DNA from: Massilia sp. BSC265
GTDB lineage: Bacteria; Pseudomonadota; Gammaproteobacteria; Burkholderiales; Burkholderiaceae_D
Reading direction: 5' to 3'
Assembly (NCBI RefSeq): GCF_000740675.1
Contig: NZ_JPXI01000002.1
Location: 1-56,000 of the forward strand
Length of the DNA stretch: 56,000 bases
Both the position numbers and the translations under genes were made by a program. The notes under the pieces were generated by a model that saw nothing but the letters and a program-made list of their open reading frames with translations, was not told where the DNA came from and did no database searches. Shown here piece by piece: positions 43,454 through 53,238 of the stretch (the first letter of the stretch is position 1; the number at the start of each line of letters is the position of its first letter).

Positions 43454-45853
43454 ATGAAAATCACGCGCTCCGCCCTGCTTGCCGCCGTGCTGTGTATCGC
43501 CGCCTTGCCCGTTGCCGCTGCCCCCAGCCTGGAAGGAGGGCAGGGAGCGCATGTGGTGCTCGACGACTTGAATGTCTTGCTGCTGTACGGCGCGCGGACC
43601 GGCGCGGTCTTCGACCCGCTGGCACTGGTCGAGATGACCGATGGCCGGTCGTCGCCGGACCTGCAGGAGGCGCTCGCGCGCTACCGGCAGGCGCGGGATG
43701 CACGGGAGCGTTTCGAGCGCAAGACGCTGATCGAATATGCGTTGAAAGAACGCCAGGACAGCCTGGGCGGCGAACTCCCTTACGTCCTTCCGCTGGCATC
43801 CGTCCTCGGACCCTTCGATGCGGCACGCCGGCTGTTTCCGCTGCAGCTGCGGCTCGATGTTCAAGGACGCGACCGCGAACCCGGCAAGCAATGCCTCGCA
43901 CCCTACCCGATCGGCGGACTGAACGTCATGGCCTGTCTGGCTTCCGAGAGCCTGGCATCGGGAGACCCGATCTTTTCCACGCTTCCGGTCGAGAACCCGG
44001 CCACTGCCGCGCTGATTGCCGAGCGCCATCGCCAGGGCAGGCTGCTGTTGTACGCGCTGGCGCGCGATGCCGGGCCCCACGTCCTCACCGACGAGGTGCA
44101 GGGCAGGACCGGCCCCATCCGCAACTGGACCCAGCCCTTGCACTTGACGGGCCTGATCATGATCGACAGCGACACGCACCAGGTCCTCGGTGTCGCGCAG
44201 GCACAGGGTGTGCCGCAGCAAGGCGCCAGCCCGATCACGCCTGCGGGTTTCCCCGCAAGCCCGAGCGCTTCCGGCACCGCGGGCAGTGCCGGTCGCCCGG
44301 GTCATCCGACCGGCGGAATCCTGGCAGATGCGGGACCGGCGGCCCGCGACCAGGCGGGACCTACCCCGCATCATGGGCCGAACGCAAGCCCGCGCGACGC
44401 GATGAATGCACCGGAGTCGGCAGGGCAACCGGGGCCGGTCGAGGGCGGCCCTCCGCCCATGGTGGCCGAGGCACCGCCACCGGACCTCGACCGCCTGCTC
44501 TCATTGCTGTCCCTCGCGGTCTATAGCGACCACGACAAATACCTGAGGACTAGCGAGGAAATCGAGGAACTCGGCGCCAAGATGGCCCGCATCGAGGCGG
44601 ATCCGGGCAGGAGCCCCGGCATCAGGGCGAAAGAGCTCAAAAGGCTGGCGCGGGCGCTGGAAGACAAGCAGCGCGCGCTTGCCGAGCACGCCAAAATGCT
44701 GGCGGAGAAGGAAAAGCTGCCGACAGTGCATGGGCTCACTCCGGTTGAAAAGGACCGCGCCCGCACGAGCGACCGGATGTTCTACGAGCATTACCGGAGC
44801 AGGCAGGGACATCACATCATCGTCTTCCGCGGGACCGACAACCGGGCCGACTTCGAGACCGATTTCCAGCTCGCCACCACGCCCGAGATGCTTGGCGAGA
44901 TCGCAGACAAGCTCAAAGGTGGTTCAGCCGGAGGCATGCGCACGGCGCTGGGTGGGTGGGTGCAGGAGCGCGCCGATCGCCAGGTAGCCGCGAATCCGGC
45001 CGCCTTCGTGTTGGCCGACACCCTAGTGCAGTCACTGGTACGCACTGGCGTCAAGCCGGCGGACATCATCCTGACCGGGCACTCGCTGGGTGGCGGGTTG
45101 GCACAGTACGCGGGCCGTCGCAACGGCGTGGGACTGGTGGTGACCTTCAATCCCGCGCCTTTGAGTCCACGGCAGCTTGAATTATTGCCCGTACGGGAGC
45201 CGGGCAGGCAGGCGGTCACCCGCAATTATATTGCTTTCGTTCCGGCGCCAAATGGCGATGGCGGCACCTTCGATCCGGTGTCGAGTGCGCTGGCGGATGT
45301 CACCACGCTACGCAACCCGCGCAGTCTCCGCGTTTTGGGAGACCGGCACATCGTCACGGTGTGCAATGACCTCGAGACCGAGCACTTCAAGGCGTTCGAG
45401 GACAGAGCGCAGGCCGTGGTGTCGACCCTGACATTGGCGACGATGTCGGCCGGGCGAGGGCGCGTCGTGAACGGCGCAACGGCGCTCGGCGCCGCGGACG
45501 GCGCCAACAGTGCCGGCACCGAACGGACTTCGGCCATTGTCCAGGGCGGGCTATCGGGGCGCAAGACCGGGATGGGTGTGGGCGCTGTCATGAACTGCAT
45601 GCGCAATCCTTTCCTGTGCAGCGCCGTTGCCGTAGGCGGCGGCTTCGCCAGTATCGGTGCGCGCATCAAGACAGCCGAGTACTACACCATGTATACGGCG
45701 CACAGCATGAAGCGGATGTACGAATCGCTGAACGGGATCGGCCAGAACGCGTGCAACGCGCCGGCACCTTCCCTGGTACCGGCCGGCCTTGAAGCCGAGG
45801 AGCCGCACCTGGATCCGATAGGCCGGAACGCAACGCAGGTCACAGGCGGGTAG
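43454..45853 (+). CDS. Secreted class-3 lipase with the cluster-specific N-terminal domain
   Basis: A 799-residue exported protein (signal peptide about 1-22, LPVAAAP). Residues 30-260 carry the domain shared with the 42144 protein. A Pro/Gly-rich linker (about 260-345) is followed by an alpha/beta hydrolase: HHIIVFRGTDN starts the core, and the nucleophile elbow is GHSLGGG (Ser544). Candidate Asp and His follow (VPAPNGDGG, GDRHIV). The layout fits lipase class 3, so a membrane lipid or other ester is the likely substrate. The C-terminus has a Gly-rich hydrophobic stretch (near 715-740) that could insert in membranes. Confidence 0.8.
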   Translation: MKITRSALLAAVLCIAALPVAAAPSLEGGQGAHVVLDDLNVLLLYGARTGAVFDPLALVEMTDGRSSPDLQEALARYRQARDARERFERKTLIEYALKERQDSLGGELPYVLPLASVLGPFDAARRLFPLQLRLDVQGRDREPGKQCLAPYPIGGLNVMACLASESLASGDPIFSTLPVENPATAALIAERHRQGRLLLYALARDAGPHVLTDEVQGRTGPIRNWTQPLHLTGLIMIDSDTHQVLGVAQAQGVPQQGASPITPAGFPASPSASGTAGSAGRPGHPTGGILADAGPAARDQAGPTPHHGPNASPRDAMNAPESAGQPGPVEGGPPPMVAEAPPPDLDRLLSLLSLAVYSDHDKYLRTSEEIEELGAKMARIEADPGRSPGIRAKELKRLARALEDKQRALAEHAKMLAEKEKLPTVHGLTPVEKDRARTSDRMFYEHYRSRQGHHIIVFRGTDNRADFETDFQLATTPEMLGEIADKLKGGSAGGMRTALGGWVQERADRQVAANPAAFVLADTLVQSLVRTGVKPADIILTGHSLGGGLAQYAGRRNGVGLVVTFNPAPLSPRQLELLPVREPGRQAVTRNYIAFVPAPNGDGGTFDPVSSALADVTTLRNPRSLRVLGDRHIVTVCNDLETEHFKAFEDRAQAVVSTLTLATMSAGRGRVVNGATALGAADGANSAGTERTSAIVQGGLSGRKTGMGVGAVMNCMRNPFLCSAVAVGGGFASIGARIKTAEYYTMYTAHSMKRMYESLNGIGQNACNAPAPSLVPAGLEAEEPHLDPIGRNATQVTGG

Positions 45854-45934
45854 AACTGCCTCGGCGGAGCAGGCCCAGCCGTACAGCCCTGCCCCGAATA
45901 TCAAACACTTTTTTATCTTTCAAACCATCTATCC

Positions 45935-48814
45935 ATGAGCAAGCGTAAAGTTGGCTACGGCCTGTTTTCTCCTCGAACACTCGGCGAAGCCCTGCAAAAA
46001 GTGCGACCGGGAGACGTCCTGAGCGTTGCTGGCGACCACCGGCCGGGCGGAGCACCCCTGACCGTGGCCACTGCCCTCACCGTCGAGCCCCGGAGCCCGG
46101 AAGACAAGGTCGTACTGGCCGAACGGATCAACATTATCAAGGGCGCCCGCGTGGTATTTCGCGACCTCGCGATTGCGGCGCCGGTGTCGCTCGAGGGTGC
46201 ATGCGAAGCCGTGTTCGAACGCTGCGTGTTCACGGCGGGCGGTGAGGCCCTCAGGATGTCCGCCAATGCACGGCTGGTGATCCGGCAGGGGCAGGGCAAG
46301 GGCAGGATCGTGGTGGCTGGCGAGGCCGGGGCGCCGGCCACGCTAGAGATGCACAATGTCCGTTGGGAAGGAAGCGACGAGGGCGCCTTGGCGCTTTCGA
46401 ATGCGAACGCCGAGCTGAAGTCGCTGATCGTGACGGGCGGAGGCATTGTTGCGGACGGGAATGGCAGCCTGTCGTTCGACCAGTTGGTCGTCGACGGCAC
46501 GGCCAAGCACGGCTTGGCGCTCCGGGGCAAAGTACGTGCCGAGGTCACCGGATTGGCGATGAACGGTTGCGGCATTTCCATGGACGGTAGTGTGACGCTC
46601 TCACTCCGCCAGGCACGCATCGATCGGGCGGCACAGGCGGCGATGACGCTGAAAGGCACTGCGCGCGCCGAAGTGGAGGCGGTGGAGATGACCGGCAATC
46701 TCGACAGTGGATTCGCCATCCAGCAGCAGGCCAGCCTGAAGGCAAGCAATTGCAAGATCAGCAATGGGCAGAAAGGCTGTGTGTGGGCGATCGACACGGC
46801 CCAGGTCGCCCTCGTGGACTGCGAGTTCCTGGGGGGCGGTCCCAAGTTTCCTGCGATTGTCGCGGCATCGAAGGCGCGCGTCACGGTTCATGGCGGCCGC
46901 ATCGCCGATACCAACTCCAACGGCCTGTGGTTGCGCGATGAAAGCGTGACCGAAGTCGTGGGGACGACCATCGAGTACACCCAGGCGGCCAACGCCGAGA
47001 CCGAGGACAGCGCGCAGTTGAAGCTGGTCGACTGTACTCTGAGCGGCGGAAAATCTTACGCGCTGCAGGCCGAAGGCCGGTCGCGGATACAGGCGACCCG
47101 CTGCCGCATCCATGGCCATGCAAAAGGCCGCATGGTGCGCGATCCGGAAGCGGCGATTGACCTGCAGGGCTGCAGTCTGCGCGATGATGTCGCCCTGGCG
47201 CTGGCGCTCGCCGAACTCAATTCACTGGAGGGGCTTGCCACCGTCAAGTCCGAGGTAAGCAAACTGATCGACCTGGTAGAGGCGGAGCGCCGGCGTGCCG
47301 AGGCTGGAGTGGCAGGCAGCACGATTGCCTTGAACCTCGTTTTTACTGGTAATCCAGGGACTGGGAAGACAACGGTGGCACGCCTGGTGGGCAAGGTATT
47401 CTCGGCGCTGGGCCTGCTAAAGCAGGGACAACTCGTCGAGACCGATCGCAGCGGCCTGGTTGGCGAGCACATCGGACAGACGGCGCCGAAAACTCGGAAG
47501 GTGATCGATTCGGCCATGAACGGCGTGTTGTTCATCGATGAAGCCTATACCTTGTATGTGCCGGACTCCACGCGCGACTTTGGTCCCGAGGCGATCACCA
47601 CGCTGATGAAGGAGATGGAAGACCGGCGTGGAGCGATGGCGGTAATCGTGGCAGGATACGAGAGGGAGATGAACAGCTTCTTCGATGCGAATCCGGGCAT
47701 GCGCTCGCGATTCAACCGCTATGTTCACTTTCCGGATTACGACGCTGTCGAGTTGACGCGCGTCTTTTCCGCGCTGGCGGCGACGCGTCAATTTACACTG
47801 ACCCCGGATGCACAGACCCGTGCAGGACATGTCTTTGAGCAAATGGTACGAACCAAGGGCAAGCATTTTGGTAACGCGCGTGACGTGCGAAGCTACCTGG
47901 ACAACGCGATCGAGCGCCAAGCGCGTCGTCTGCGAGAGCAGACCCAGGCCGATCCGCTCGTCCTGGAAGTCGACGACTTGCCGCCGTTAGGCCGCGCCGA
48001 AGAGCTCGACTTCAATGCCTTGCTGGCCAAGCTTGACGCCCTGACGGGGCTTCGATCGGTGAAGGCGGAAATCCGCAAGCTGGCGAGCCTGGTGCGGGCG
48101 CAGGAGCGGCGCCGCGAAGCCGGGATGGCCTCCACGCCCGTGTCGCTGCATCTGGTATTTGCGGGGAGCCCCGGTACAGGCAAGACAACGGTCGCGCGCC
48201 TGGTCGGTGAATTGTACGCCGCCCTCGGCCTGCTGGAGAAAGGGCACGTCGTGGAAGTGCAGCGTTCCGACCTGGTTGCGGGATACATCGGTCAAACCGC
48301 CGCGCGCACGAAGGCCAAGATCGAAGAAGCATATGGAGGCGTGCTTTTCATCGATGAAGCCTACACGCTCGTCAACGGCAATGAGCGCGACTTCGGTACG
48401 GAGGCGATCGATACCTTGTTGAAGGAAATGGAGGACAATCGCAATCGTCTCGCGGTGATTGTTGCAGGCTATACCGGCAGGATGAAGGAATTTATCGGCT
48501 CTAATCCAGGTCTGGCTTCCCGTTTCACCCGGTACGTCGAGTTCGAGGATTACTCGGCCGAAGAACTTGCGCAAATCTTCAGGACATTCGCAAGCACCCA
48601 CGGTTTCGAGCTCAGTACCGAGGCACAAGCACGGGTAGAGCGGGCGATCGACGATTTGCTCATGCTTGCTGACCCGCACTTCGGCAATGCGAGGGTGATG
48701 CGGACGCTGTTCGAGGCCGCCGTCGAGCAACAGGCGGTTCGGATCGGCGAGGACGCACTCGCGCCGGTAAATGCGATTGAACCCACCGATATCGAACTTG
48801 CATCCATGGCCTAG
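45935..48814 (+). CDS. Beta-helix protein fused to two CbxX/CfqX-type AAA+ ATPases
   Basis: A 959-residue cytoplasmic protein without signal peptide. Residues 10-415 are short repeats typical of a right-handed beta-helix (many GxxxxxxxN/D-C turns such as VDCEFLGGG, ATRCRIHGH). Two AAA+ modules follow. Module 1 has Walker A GNPGTGKTT (472-480), Walker B LFIDEAYTL (about 531-540) and NPGMRSRFNR. Module 2 has GSPGTGKTT (744-752), LFIDEAYTL and NPGLASRFTR. Both resemble CbbX/SpoVK/EccA. A beta-helix before tandem CbxX domains is unusual. It may read or remodel a partner, with ATP driving assembly of the cluster proteins. It ends the operon, 81 bp after the lipase gene. Confidence 0.85.
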   Translation: MSKRKVGYGLFSPRTLGEALQKVRPGDVLSVAGDHRPGGAPLTVATALTVEPRSPEDKVVLAERINIIKGARVVFRDLAIAAPVSLEGACEAVFERCVFTAGGEALRMSANARLVIRQGQGKGRIVVAGEAGAPATLEMHNVRWEGSDEGALALSNANAELKSLIVTGGGIVADGNGSLSFDQLVVDGTAKHGLALRGKVRAEVTGLAMNGCGISMDGSVTLSLRQARIDRAAQAAMTLKGTARAEVEAVEMTGNLDSGFAIQQQASLKASNCKISNGQKGCVWAIDTAQVALVDCEFLGGGPKFPAIVAASKARVTVHGGRIADTNSNGLWLRDESVTEVVGTTIEYTQAANAETEDSAQLKLVDCTLSGGKSYALQAEGRSRIQATRCRIHGHAKGRMVRDPEAAIDLQGCSLRDDVALALALAELNSLEGLATVKSEVSKLIDLVEAERRRAEAGVAGSTIALNLVFTGNPGTGKTTVARLVGKVFSALGLLKQGQLVETDRSGLVGEHIGQTAPKTRKVIDSAMNGVLFIDEAYTLYVPDSTRDFGPEAITTLMKEMEDRRGAMAVIVAGYEREMNSFFDANPGMRSRFNRYVHFPDYDAVELTRVFSALAATRQFTLTPDAQTRAGHVFEQMVRTKGKHFGNARDVRSYLDNAIERQARRLREQTQADPLVLEVDDLPPLGRAEELDFNALLAKLDALTGLRSVKAEIRKLASLVRAQERRREAGMASTPVSLHLVFAGSPGTGKTTVARLVGELYAALGLLEKGHVVEVQRSDLVAGYIGQTAARTKAKIEEAYGGVLFIDEAYTLVNGNERDFGTEAIDTLLKEMEDNRNRLAVIVAGYTGRMKEFIGSNPGLASRFTRYVEFEDYSAEELAQIFRTFASTHGFELSTEAQARVERAIDDLLMLADPHFGNARVMRTLFEAAVEQQAVRIGEDALAPVNAIEPTDIELASMA

Positions 48815-49234
48815 ATACCGTAGCGGATTCGCGCAGACGGGACGTGATCCAGGATCCTGGCGCCGGCCTGTCGTCCCGCGCGGGTCAAGCTGCCCGGGTC
48901 GTGCTAGCATGGGACACGCCAAAGGCCGACAGGCCTGAGGAGCGCTGGTTCGAATGGACCGAAGCTCATGGGATAAGACGATTCGCCGAAGTCCCGGGTG
49001 GACGGCGGAGCCCCGGTGGATGCCGCCCTGCGCGGAGCCGACATTGCCGATCCTTTCGGCGATGGGTGACTTTCCCTGGGGGCAGAGGTCAAAGTCCTGA
49101 CCGGCCGACTGCGCAGTACCATGTCGGTCGCTACGGCGACAATGCGCAGCGGCTACCGAGACACACGGCATGCGCCCTGCGCTTGCCGGGCCCTTCGACG
49201 CAAACGCGAACAGCCGGATGACTGCGGAGGAAAT
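48815..49234. other. Intergenic region after the caspase cluster
   Basis: A 420-bp GC-rich gap. Short inverted repeats occur (CCGATCCTTTCGG at about 49046-49058), but I see no terminator with a T run, no riboswitch I can name and no reliable gene. Confidence 0.4.
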
Positions 49235-51316
49235 GTGGCAAACCGTGTCCTCGTTATCTCAGCCCGGCCGGACGATGTCCGCGCCCTCAAGCATGCCTTG
49301 GGCAATGCATCCGACGGCCCATTCTTCGTCGAGGATGCATCGACCCTGGCACAGGGCCTGGCGCGCATCCACCGCGGCGGGATCGATGCAATCCTGTTGG
49401 ACATGATGCTGCCTGACAGCCGCGGCATGTCATCGTTCGACCAGGTTCACCAGCTTGCGCGCCACACGCCGATCATGACCTTGTGCGGGGTCGAAGAGGA
49501 AACGTCTGCGCGGGAGGCGGTCCAGCGCGGCGCACAAGGCTGGCTGTCGAGGGGATACTTCGACAATAGCCTGGTGCCGCAGTCCCTGCGCAGCGTCATC
49601 GAACGCATGAAGGTGGAGCAGGGCTTGTACATTGCCCAGGCACGTGCGCAGATCACGCTGAATTCGATCGGCGATGCCGTCATTTCGGTCGACATGCATG
49701 GGCGAGTCGACTATCTGAATGTCGCCGCCGAAGAGATGACCGGGTGGACCCGTGACGATGCCGGCGGACGGCCGGTCGCGGAAGTACTCGTCATCGTCGA
49801 GGGCGGCACCGGCAATCCGGTCACCAATCCAGTCGAGCACGTGCTGCGAAGCGGCCAGGTCCAGGCCCTGACGGGAGAAGTCATCCTGGTCGATCGTCAT
49901 GGCAGGAGAAGGACGATCGCGGATTCGGCTGCACCCATTTTCGACTGGGATGGGCAACTCGTCGGTGCGGTCATGGTGTTCAGGGACATTTCCGATACTG
50001 TCGCGCTGACGTCGAAGATGCAGCACCTGGCGCAGCACGATTTCCTGACCAACCTGCCCAACCGGGTGCTCCTGAATGACCGTATCACGCAGGTCATCGC
50101 ATCGGCCAGGCGCAGCGATACGAGTCCGGCGCTGCTCTTCCTCGACCTGGACAAGTTCAAGCACATCAACGACTCCCTGGGACATGCCGTCGGCGACCAG
50201 TTACTGCAAGCCGTCGCGCAGCGCCTGCTCGACTGTGTTCGCACATCCGACACCGTCAGTCGCCACGGAGGCGATGAGTTCGTAGTCCTCCTTGCCGACG
50301 AGCGGCGGCCGCAGGATGCGGCGCTGGCGGCTGAAAAAATCCTGATTGCCTTGTCGGCGCCTTTTCTGATCGAAGGGCAGGAACTGCATACCTCGACAAG
50401 TATCGGCATCAGCGTATTCCCGCTCGACGGCCCCGACGCCGCGACCCTGATCAAGAATGCCGATACCGCCATGTACCATGCCAAGGAGCGCGGGCGCAAT
50501 AACTACCAATTTTTTCGCCATGACATGAATGCGCGCGCCGTTGAGCGCCAGTTGATTGAAAGTAATCTGCGCAAGGCACTCGAACGGCAAGAGTTCGCAC
50601 TCCATTACCAGCCCAAGCTGGACCTGGAAAGCGGCAAGATCACTGGTGTCGAAGCATTGCTCCGCTGGGAGCACCCGGAATGGGGAATGACCTTGCCGGA
50701 GCGCTTTATCCGCATCGCGGAGGAGTGTGGCCTGATTGTTCCGATCGGACGATGGGTGTTGCAGGAAGCCTGCGAGCAGGCGGTGCGCTGGCGGGATAGC
50801 GGCCTGTCGCGGGTGTCGATCGCGGTGAACGTGTCTGCCTTCGAGTTCCGTCACCGTGATTTTTTCGACCATGCGCTGACCGTTCTCGCGTCGAGCGGCG
50901 TCGATCCGGCCTGCCTGCAGCTGGAACTGACCGAGAGCGTACTGATGCGCGACGTCGCCGCCAGCGCGGCATTGCTGGCCAAGTTCAAGGAAATGGGTGT
51001 GGAGATTGCCGTGGATGACTTCGGCACCGGCTATTCCAGCCTGAGTTATCTGAATCAATTTCCGATCGATGTGCTCAAGATCGACCAGTCCTTTGTCAGG
51101 GCGATCGATGGGCTGTCGGAAAGCAATGGCGCAATCGTGAGCGCCGTGATCGGCATGGGACGGAGCCTGCACCAGCGTGTCATTGCGGAGGGCATCGAAG
51201 ACGCGACGCAACTCTCGTTTCTCAAGCTGCACGGATGCTGCGAGGGACAGGGTTACTTCTTCAGCCAGCCCGTCGAAGCCGCCCGGATGGGGGCCATGCT
51301 GCATGCCGACGCTTGA
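49235..51316 (+). CDS. REC-PAS-GGDEF-EAL c-di-GMP protein
   Basis: A 693-residue cytoplasmic protein. A receiver domain (about 1-125) has the phospho-acceptor region LLDMMLPD, but the usual conserved Lys is Arg (WLSRGYF), so phosphorylation may be altered. PAS (about 135-255) follows, then GGDEF with RTSD I-site and active HGGDEF, and EAL with EALLRWEHP and DDFGTGYSSL. Both catalytic motifs are intact, so it may make or degrade c-di-GMP. I choose GTG 49235 because GGAGG lies four bases upstream; the extension to 49121 is unlikely. Confidence 0.88.
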   Translation: MANRVLVISARPDDVRALKHALGNASDGPFFVEDASTLAQGLARIHRGGIDAILLDMMLPDSRGMSSFDQVHQLARHTPIMTLCGVEEETSAREAVQRGAQGWLSRGYFDNSLVPQSLRSVIERMKVEQGLYIAQARAQITLNSIGDAVISVDMHGRVDYLNVAAEEMTGWTRDDAGGRPVAEVLVIVEGGTGNPVTNPVEHVLRSGQVQALTGEVILVDRHGRRRTIADSAAPIFDWDGQLVGAVMVFRDISDTVALTSKMQHLAQHDFLTNLPNRVLLNDRITQVIASARRSDTSPALLFLDLDKFKHINDSLGHAVGDQLLQAVAQRLLDCVRTSDTVSRHGGDEFVVLLADERRPQDAALAAEKILIALSAPFLIEGQELHTSTSIGISVFPLDGPDAATLIKNADTAMYHAKERGRNNYQFFRHDMNARAVERQLIESNLRKALERQEFALHYQPKLDLESGKITGVEALLRWEHPEWGMTLPERFIRIAEECGLIVPIGRWVLQEACEQAVRWRDSGLSRVSIAVNVSAFEFRHRDFFDHALTVLASSGVDPACLQLELTESVLMRDVAASAALLAKFKEMGVEIAVDDFGTGYSSLSYLNQFPIDVLKIDQSFVRAIDGLSESNGAIVSAVIGMGRSLHQRVIAEGIEDATQLSFLKLHGCCEGQGYFFSQPVEAARMGAMLHADA

Positions 51317-51524
51317 CCGGCACCGGGCATAGAAGAGAGAAATTTTTACACTCTTTCTCCTGAACGCCGGACGATGAAGCGCATAGTGTCACGAGCTTGG
51401 CCAGCCACCGCGTTTATCTGCGCTGGAACAAGCCCAATCCAGTTTCCGCCGTGGTCCACGACTCCCTGTCATTCGGGAACATGGCGCATGACTGCCAGCC
51501 CACCTCGACCATGCGGAGGATGCG

Positions 51525-51854
51525 ATGCAAGCAGTTCTGCAGTTTCCAAGCAAGATATTTATCCAGTGGGGAGCGATTGCACAAGAGATCGTTCCTTACC
51601 TGGCGCAACGCGGCGTCAAGAGGGAAGAGATCCGCGCCGTCGTCGAGCGGCTCAGGGCCAGGTGGGAGCAACTGGACCCGGCGCCGTCCGGCCAGGGTAC
51701 GGAAAGCGAAACGTCCGATGCACCTGAAACAGCACAAGTACCCGGGAGCCTGGAGGAGGGCGCCATGTACATTTCGCGGCACTGGCGGTCGCAGCCGGCC
51801 AGAACCTTGATCGAGTCTGCAATGGCCGATTACCAGCGTCATACCCGGAGTTGA
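51525..51854 (+). CDS. Small hypothetical protein
   Basis: A 109-residue soluble protein starting MQAVLQFPSKIFIQWGAIAQ, with GGAGG five bases before the ATG, which makes it likely real. Helical at both ends with a Ser/Thr/Glu-rich linker between. I know no family. It stands between the c-di-GMP gene and a hemolysin III homologue. Confidence 0.5.
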   Translation: MQAVLQFPSKIFIQWGAIAQEIVPYLAQRGVKREEIRAVVERLRARWEQLDPAPSGQGTESETSDAPETAQVPGSLEEGAMYISRHWRSQPARTLIESAMADYQRHTRS

Positions 51855-51940
51855 CCGGGCAAATCAGGGCAGCGCAGGGTGGTTTCGGTCGACGTCGTCT
51901 GATCGACGCTGCATTCCTCGCTTAATAGGGAATCGGGCAC

Positions 51941-52558
51941 ATGTATTACGGCGAACGCTTCAACAGCATTTCCCATGCCGTGGGCACTGTCCTTGCAGCT
52001 TGCGGCGGTGCGCTCCTGATCGGCGTCGCCGCGCGCAGCGGCGACCCGTGGAAGATCGTGAGTTGCAGCGTCTATGCGGCCATGCTGCTGATCCTGTACC
52101 TGACATCCACCCTCTACCATAGCCTGCGCGGTGCGGCCAAGAGCGTGCTGCGGAAGATGGACCATTGCGCCATCTATCTCCTCATCGCAGGAACCTATAC
52201 GCCGTTTACCTTGGTGACACTGCGCGGAAACATCGGTTGGACGCTGTTCGGCGTCGTATGGACGCTGGCGCTGCTCGGTATCCTCCAGGAGCTTTGGTAC
52301 GCAAAGCGGGCACGCGTGCTGTCGCTCGTCATCTACCTGGTGATGGGCTGGCTCGCCATCGTCTGTACCGGACCCTTGATCGATGCGTTTGGTCGCGCCG
52401 GCTTTGCCTGGCTGGCTGGGGGCGGACTGTTCTATACGGTCGGTGTCGTGTTCTACGCCACCGAGCACAAGCTGCGTCATGGCCACGGGATCTGGCATCT
52501 GTTCGTCGTGGCCGGCAGTATTTGCCACTACATGGCCGTCCTGCTCCATGTTGCCTGA
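51941..52558 (+). CDS. Hemolysin III / YqfA family membrane protein
   Basis: A 205-residue protein with seven TM segments, of the hemolysin III branch of the PAQR family. Conserved features are the opening GERFNSISHAVGTVLA, STLYHSL, KMDHCAIYLLIAGTYTPF and the end GSICHYMAVLLHV, with Asp and His residues likely to bind zinc. Members are membrane proteins of poorly known role, perhaps lipid hydrolysis. It seems monocistronic. Confidence 0.88.
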   Translation: MYYGERFNSISHAVGTVLAACGGALLIGVAARSGDPWKIVSCSVYAAMLLILYLTSTLYHSLRGAAKSVLRKMDHCAIYLLIAGTYTPFTLVTLRGNIGWTLFGVVWTLALLGILQELWYAKRARVLSLVIYLVMGWLAIVCTGPLIDAFGRAGFAWLAGGGLFYTVGVVFYATEHKLRHGHGIWHLFVVAGSICHYMAVLLHVA

Positions 52559-52776
52559 GACTGGACCGCAAGCCTCGCACGCAAGGACCCGGATCGCCGG
52601 TCTCGCCGCCGCGCTGAACATGTGCCGTTCCGCCCCAATGAACTTCATCGTGCCGGTGCCCGTCCAACGGGACATGCCGGCACCAGTGCTTCGAAGGTCG
52701 CGACGCCCTCCGTGTTCCCGTGACCATGTACCGAGGCGCATTGAATGCGCCTGAGCATGACCTTCCGGAGATTGCC

Positions 52777-53214
52777 ATGTATAAGCGAATCCTCCTGCCC
52801 ACCGACGGATCGAACGCCTCGCAGCGCGCCATCCTGTCCGGCATCGATTTTGCCAAGTCCATCGGAGCCGAAGTGGTCGCCATGACCGGTACGCCCGAAT
52901 TCCACACCTTCACGGCCGACAGCGAGATGCTGGAGCAGACCCCGGAGCAGTATGCCGATGCGAGCAGGGTGCGCGGGCAGCGCCTGCTCGGCGAGGTGCT
53001 GGCGGTCGCGCGCGACGCCGGTGTTCCCTGTACCGGCGTGCAGGTAGTATCCGACGAAGCATACGAGTCCATCATCCGCAGCGCGCGCGAGCACATGTGC
53101 GACCTGATCGTCATGGCTTCGCATGGCCGCAAGGGGGTGAAGGCTCTGCTGCTGGGCAGCGAAACCCAGAAAGTCCTTGTCCACAGCGCGATTCCCGTCC
53201 TGGTGCTGCGCTAG
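52777..53214 (+). CDS. Universal stress protein
   Basis: A 145-residue UspA-type protein, starting MYKRILLPTDGSNASQRAIL and ending in the ATP-binding loop SHGRKGVKALLLGSETQKV. The start at 52777 is chosen because the upstream codons are not conserved. A second Usp follows after 24 bp, so the pair is probably one unit responding to stress or anaerobiosis. Confidence 0.92.
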   Translation: MYKRILLPTDGSNASQRAILSGIDFAKSIGAEVVAMTGTPEFHTFTADSEMLEQTPEQYADASRVRGQRLLGEVLAVARDAGVPCTGVQVVSDEAYESIIRSAREHMCDLIVMASHGRKGVKALLLGSETQKVLVHSAIPVLVLR

Positions 53215-53238
53215 ACAGCCAGGCAAAGGAGATAGACC

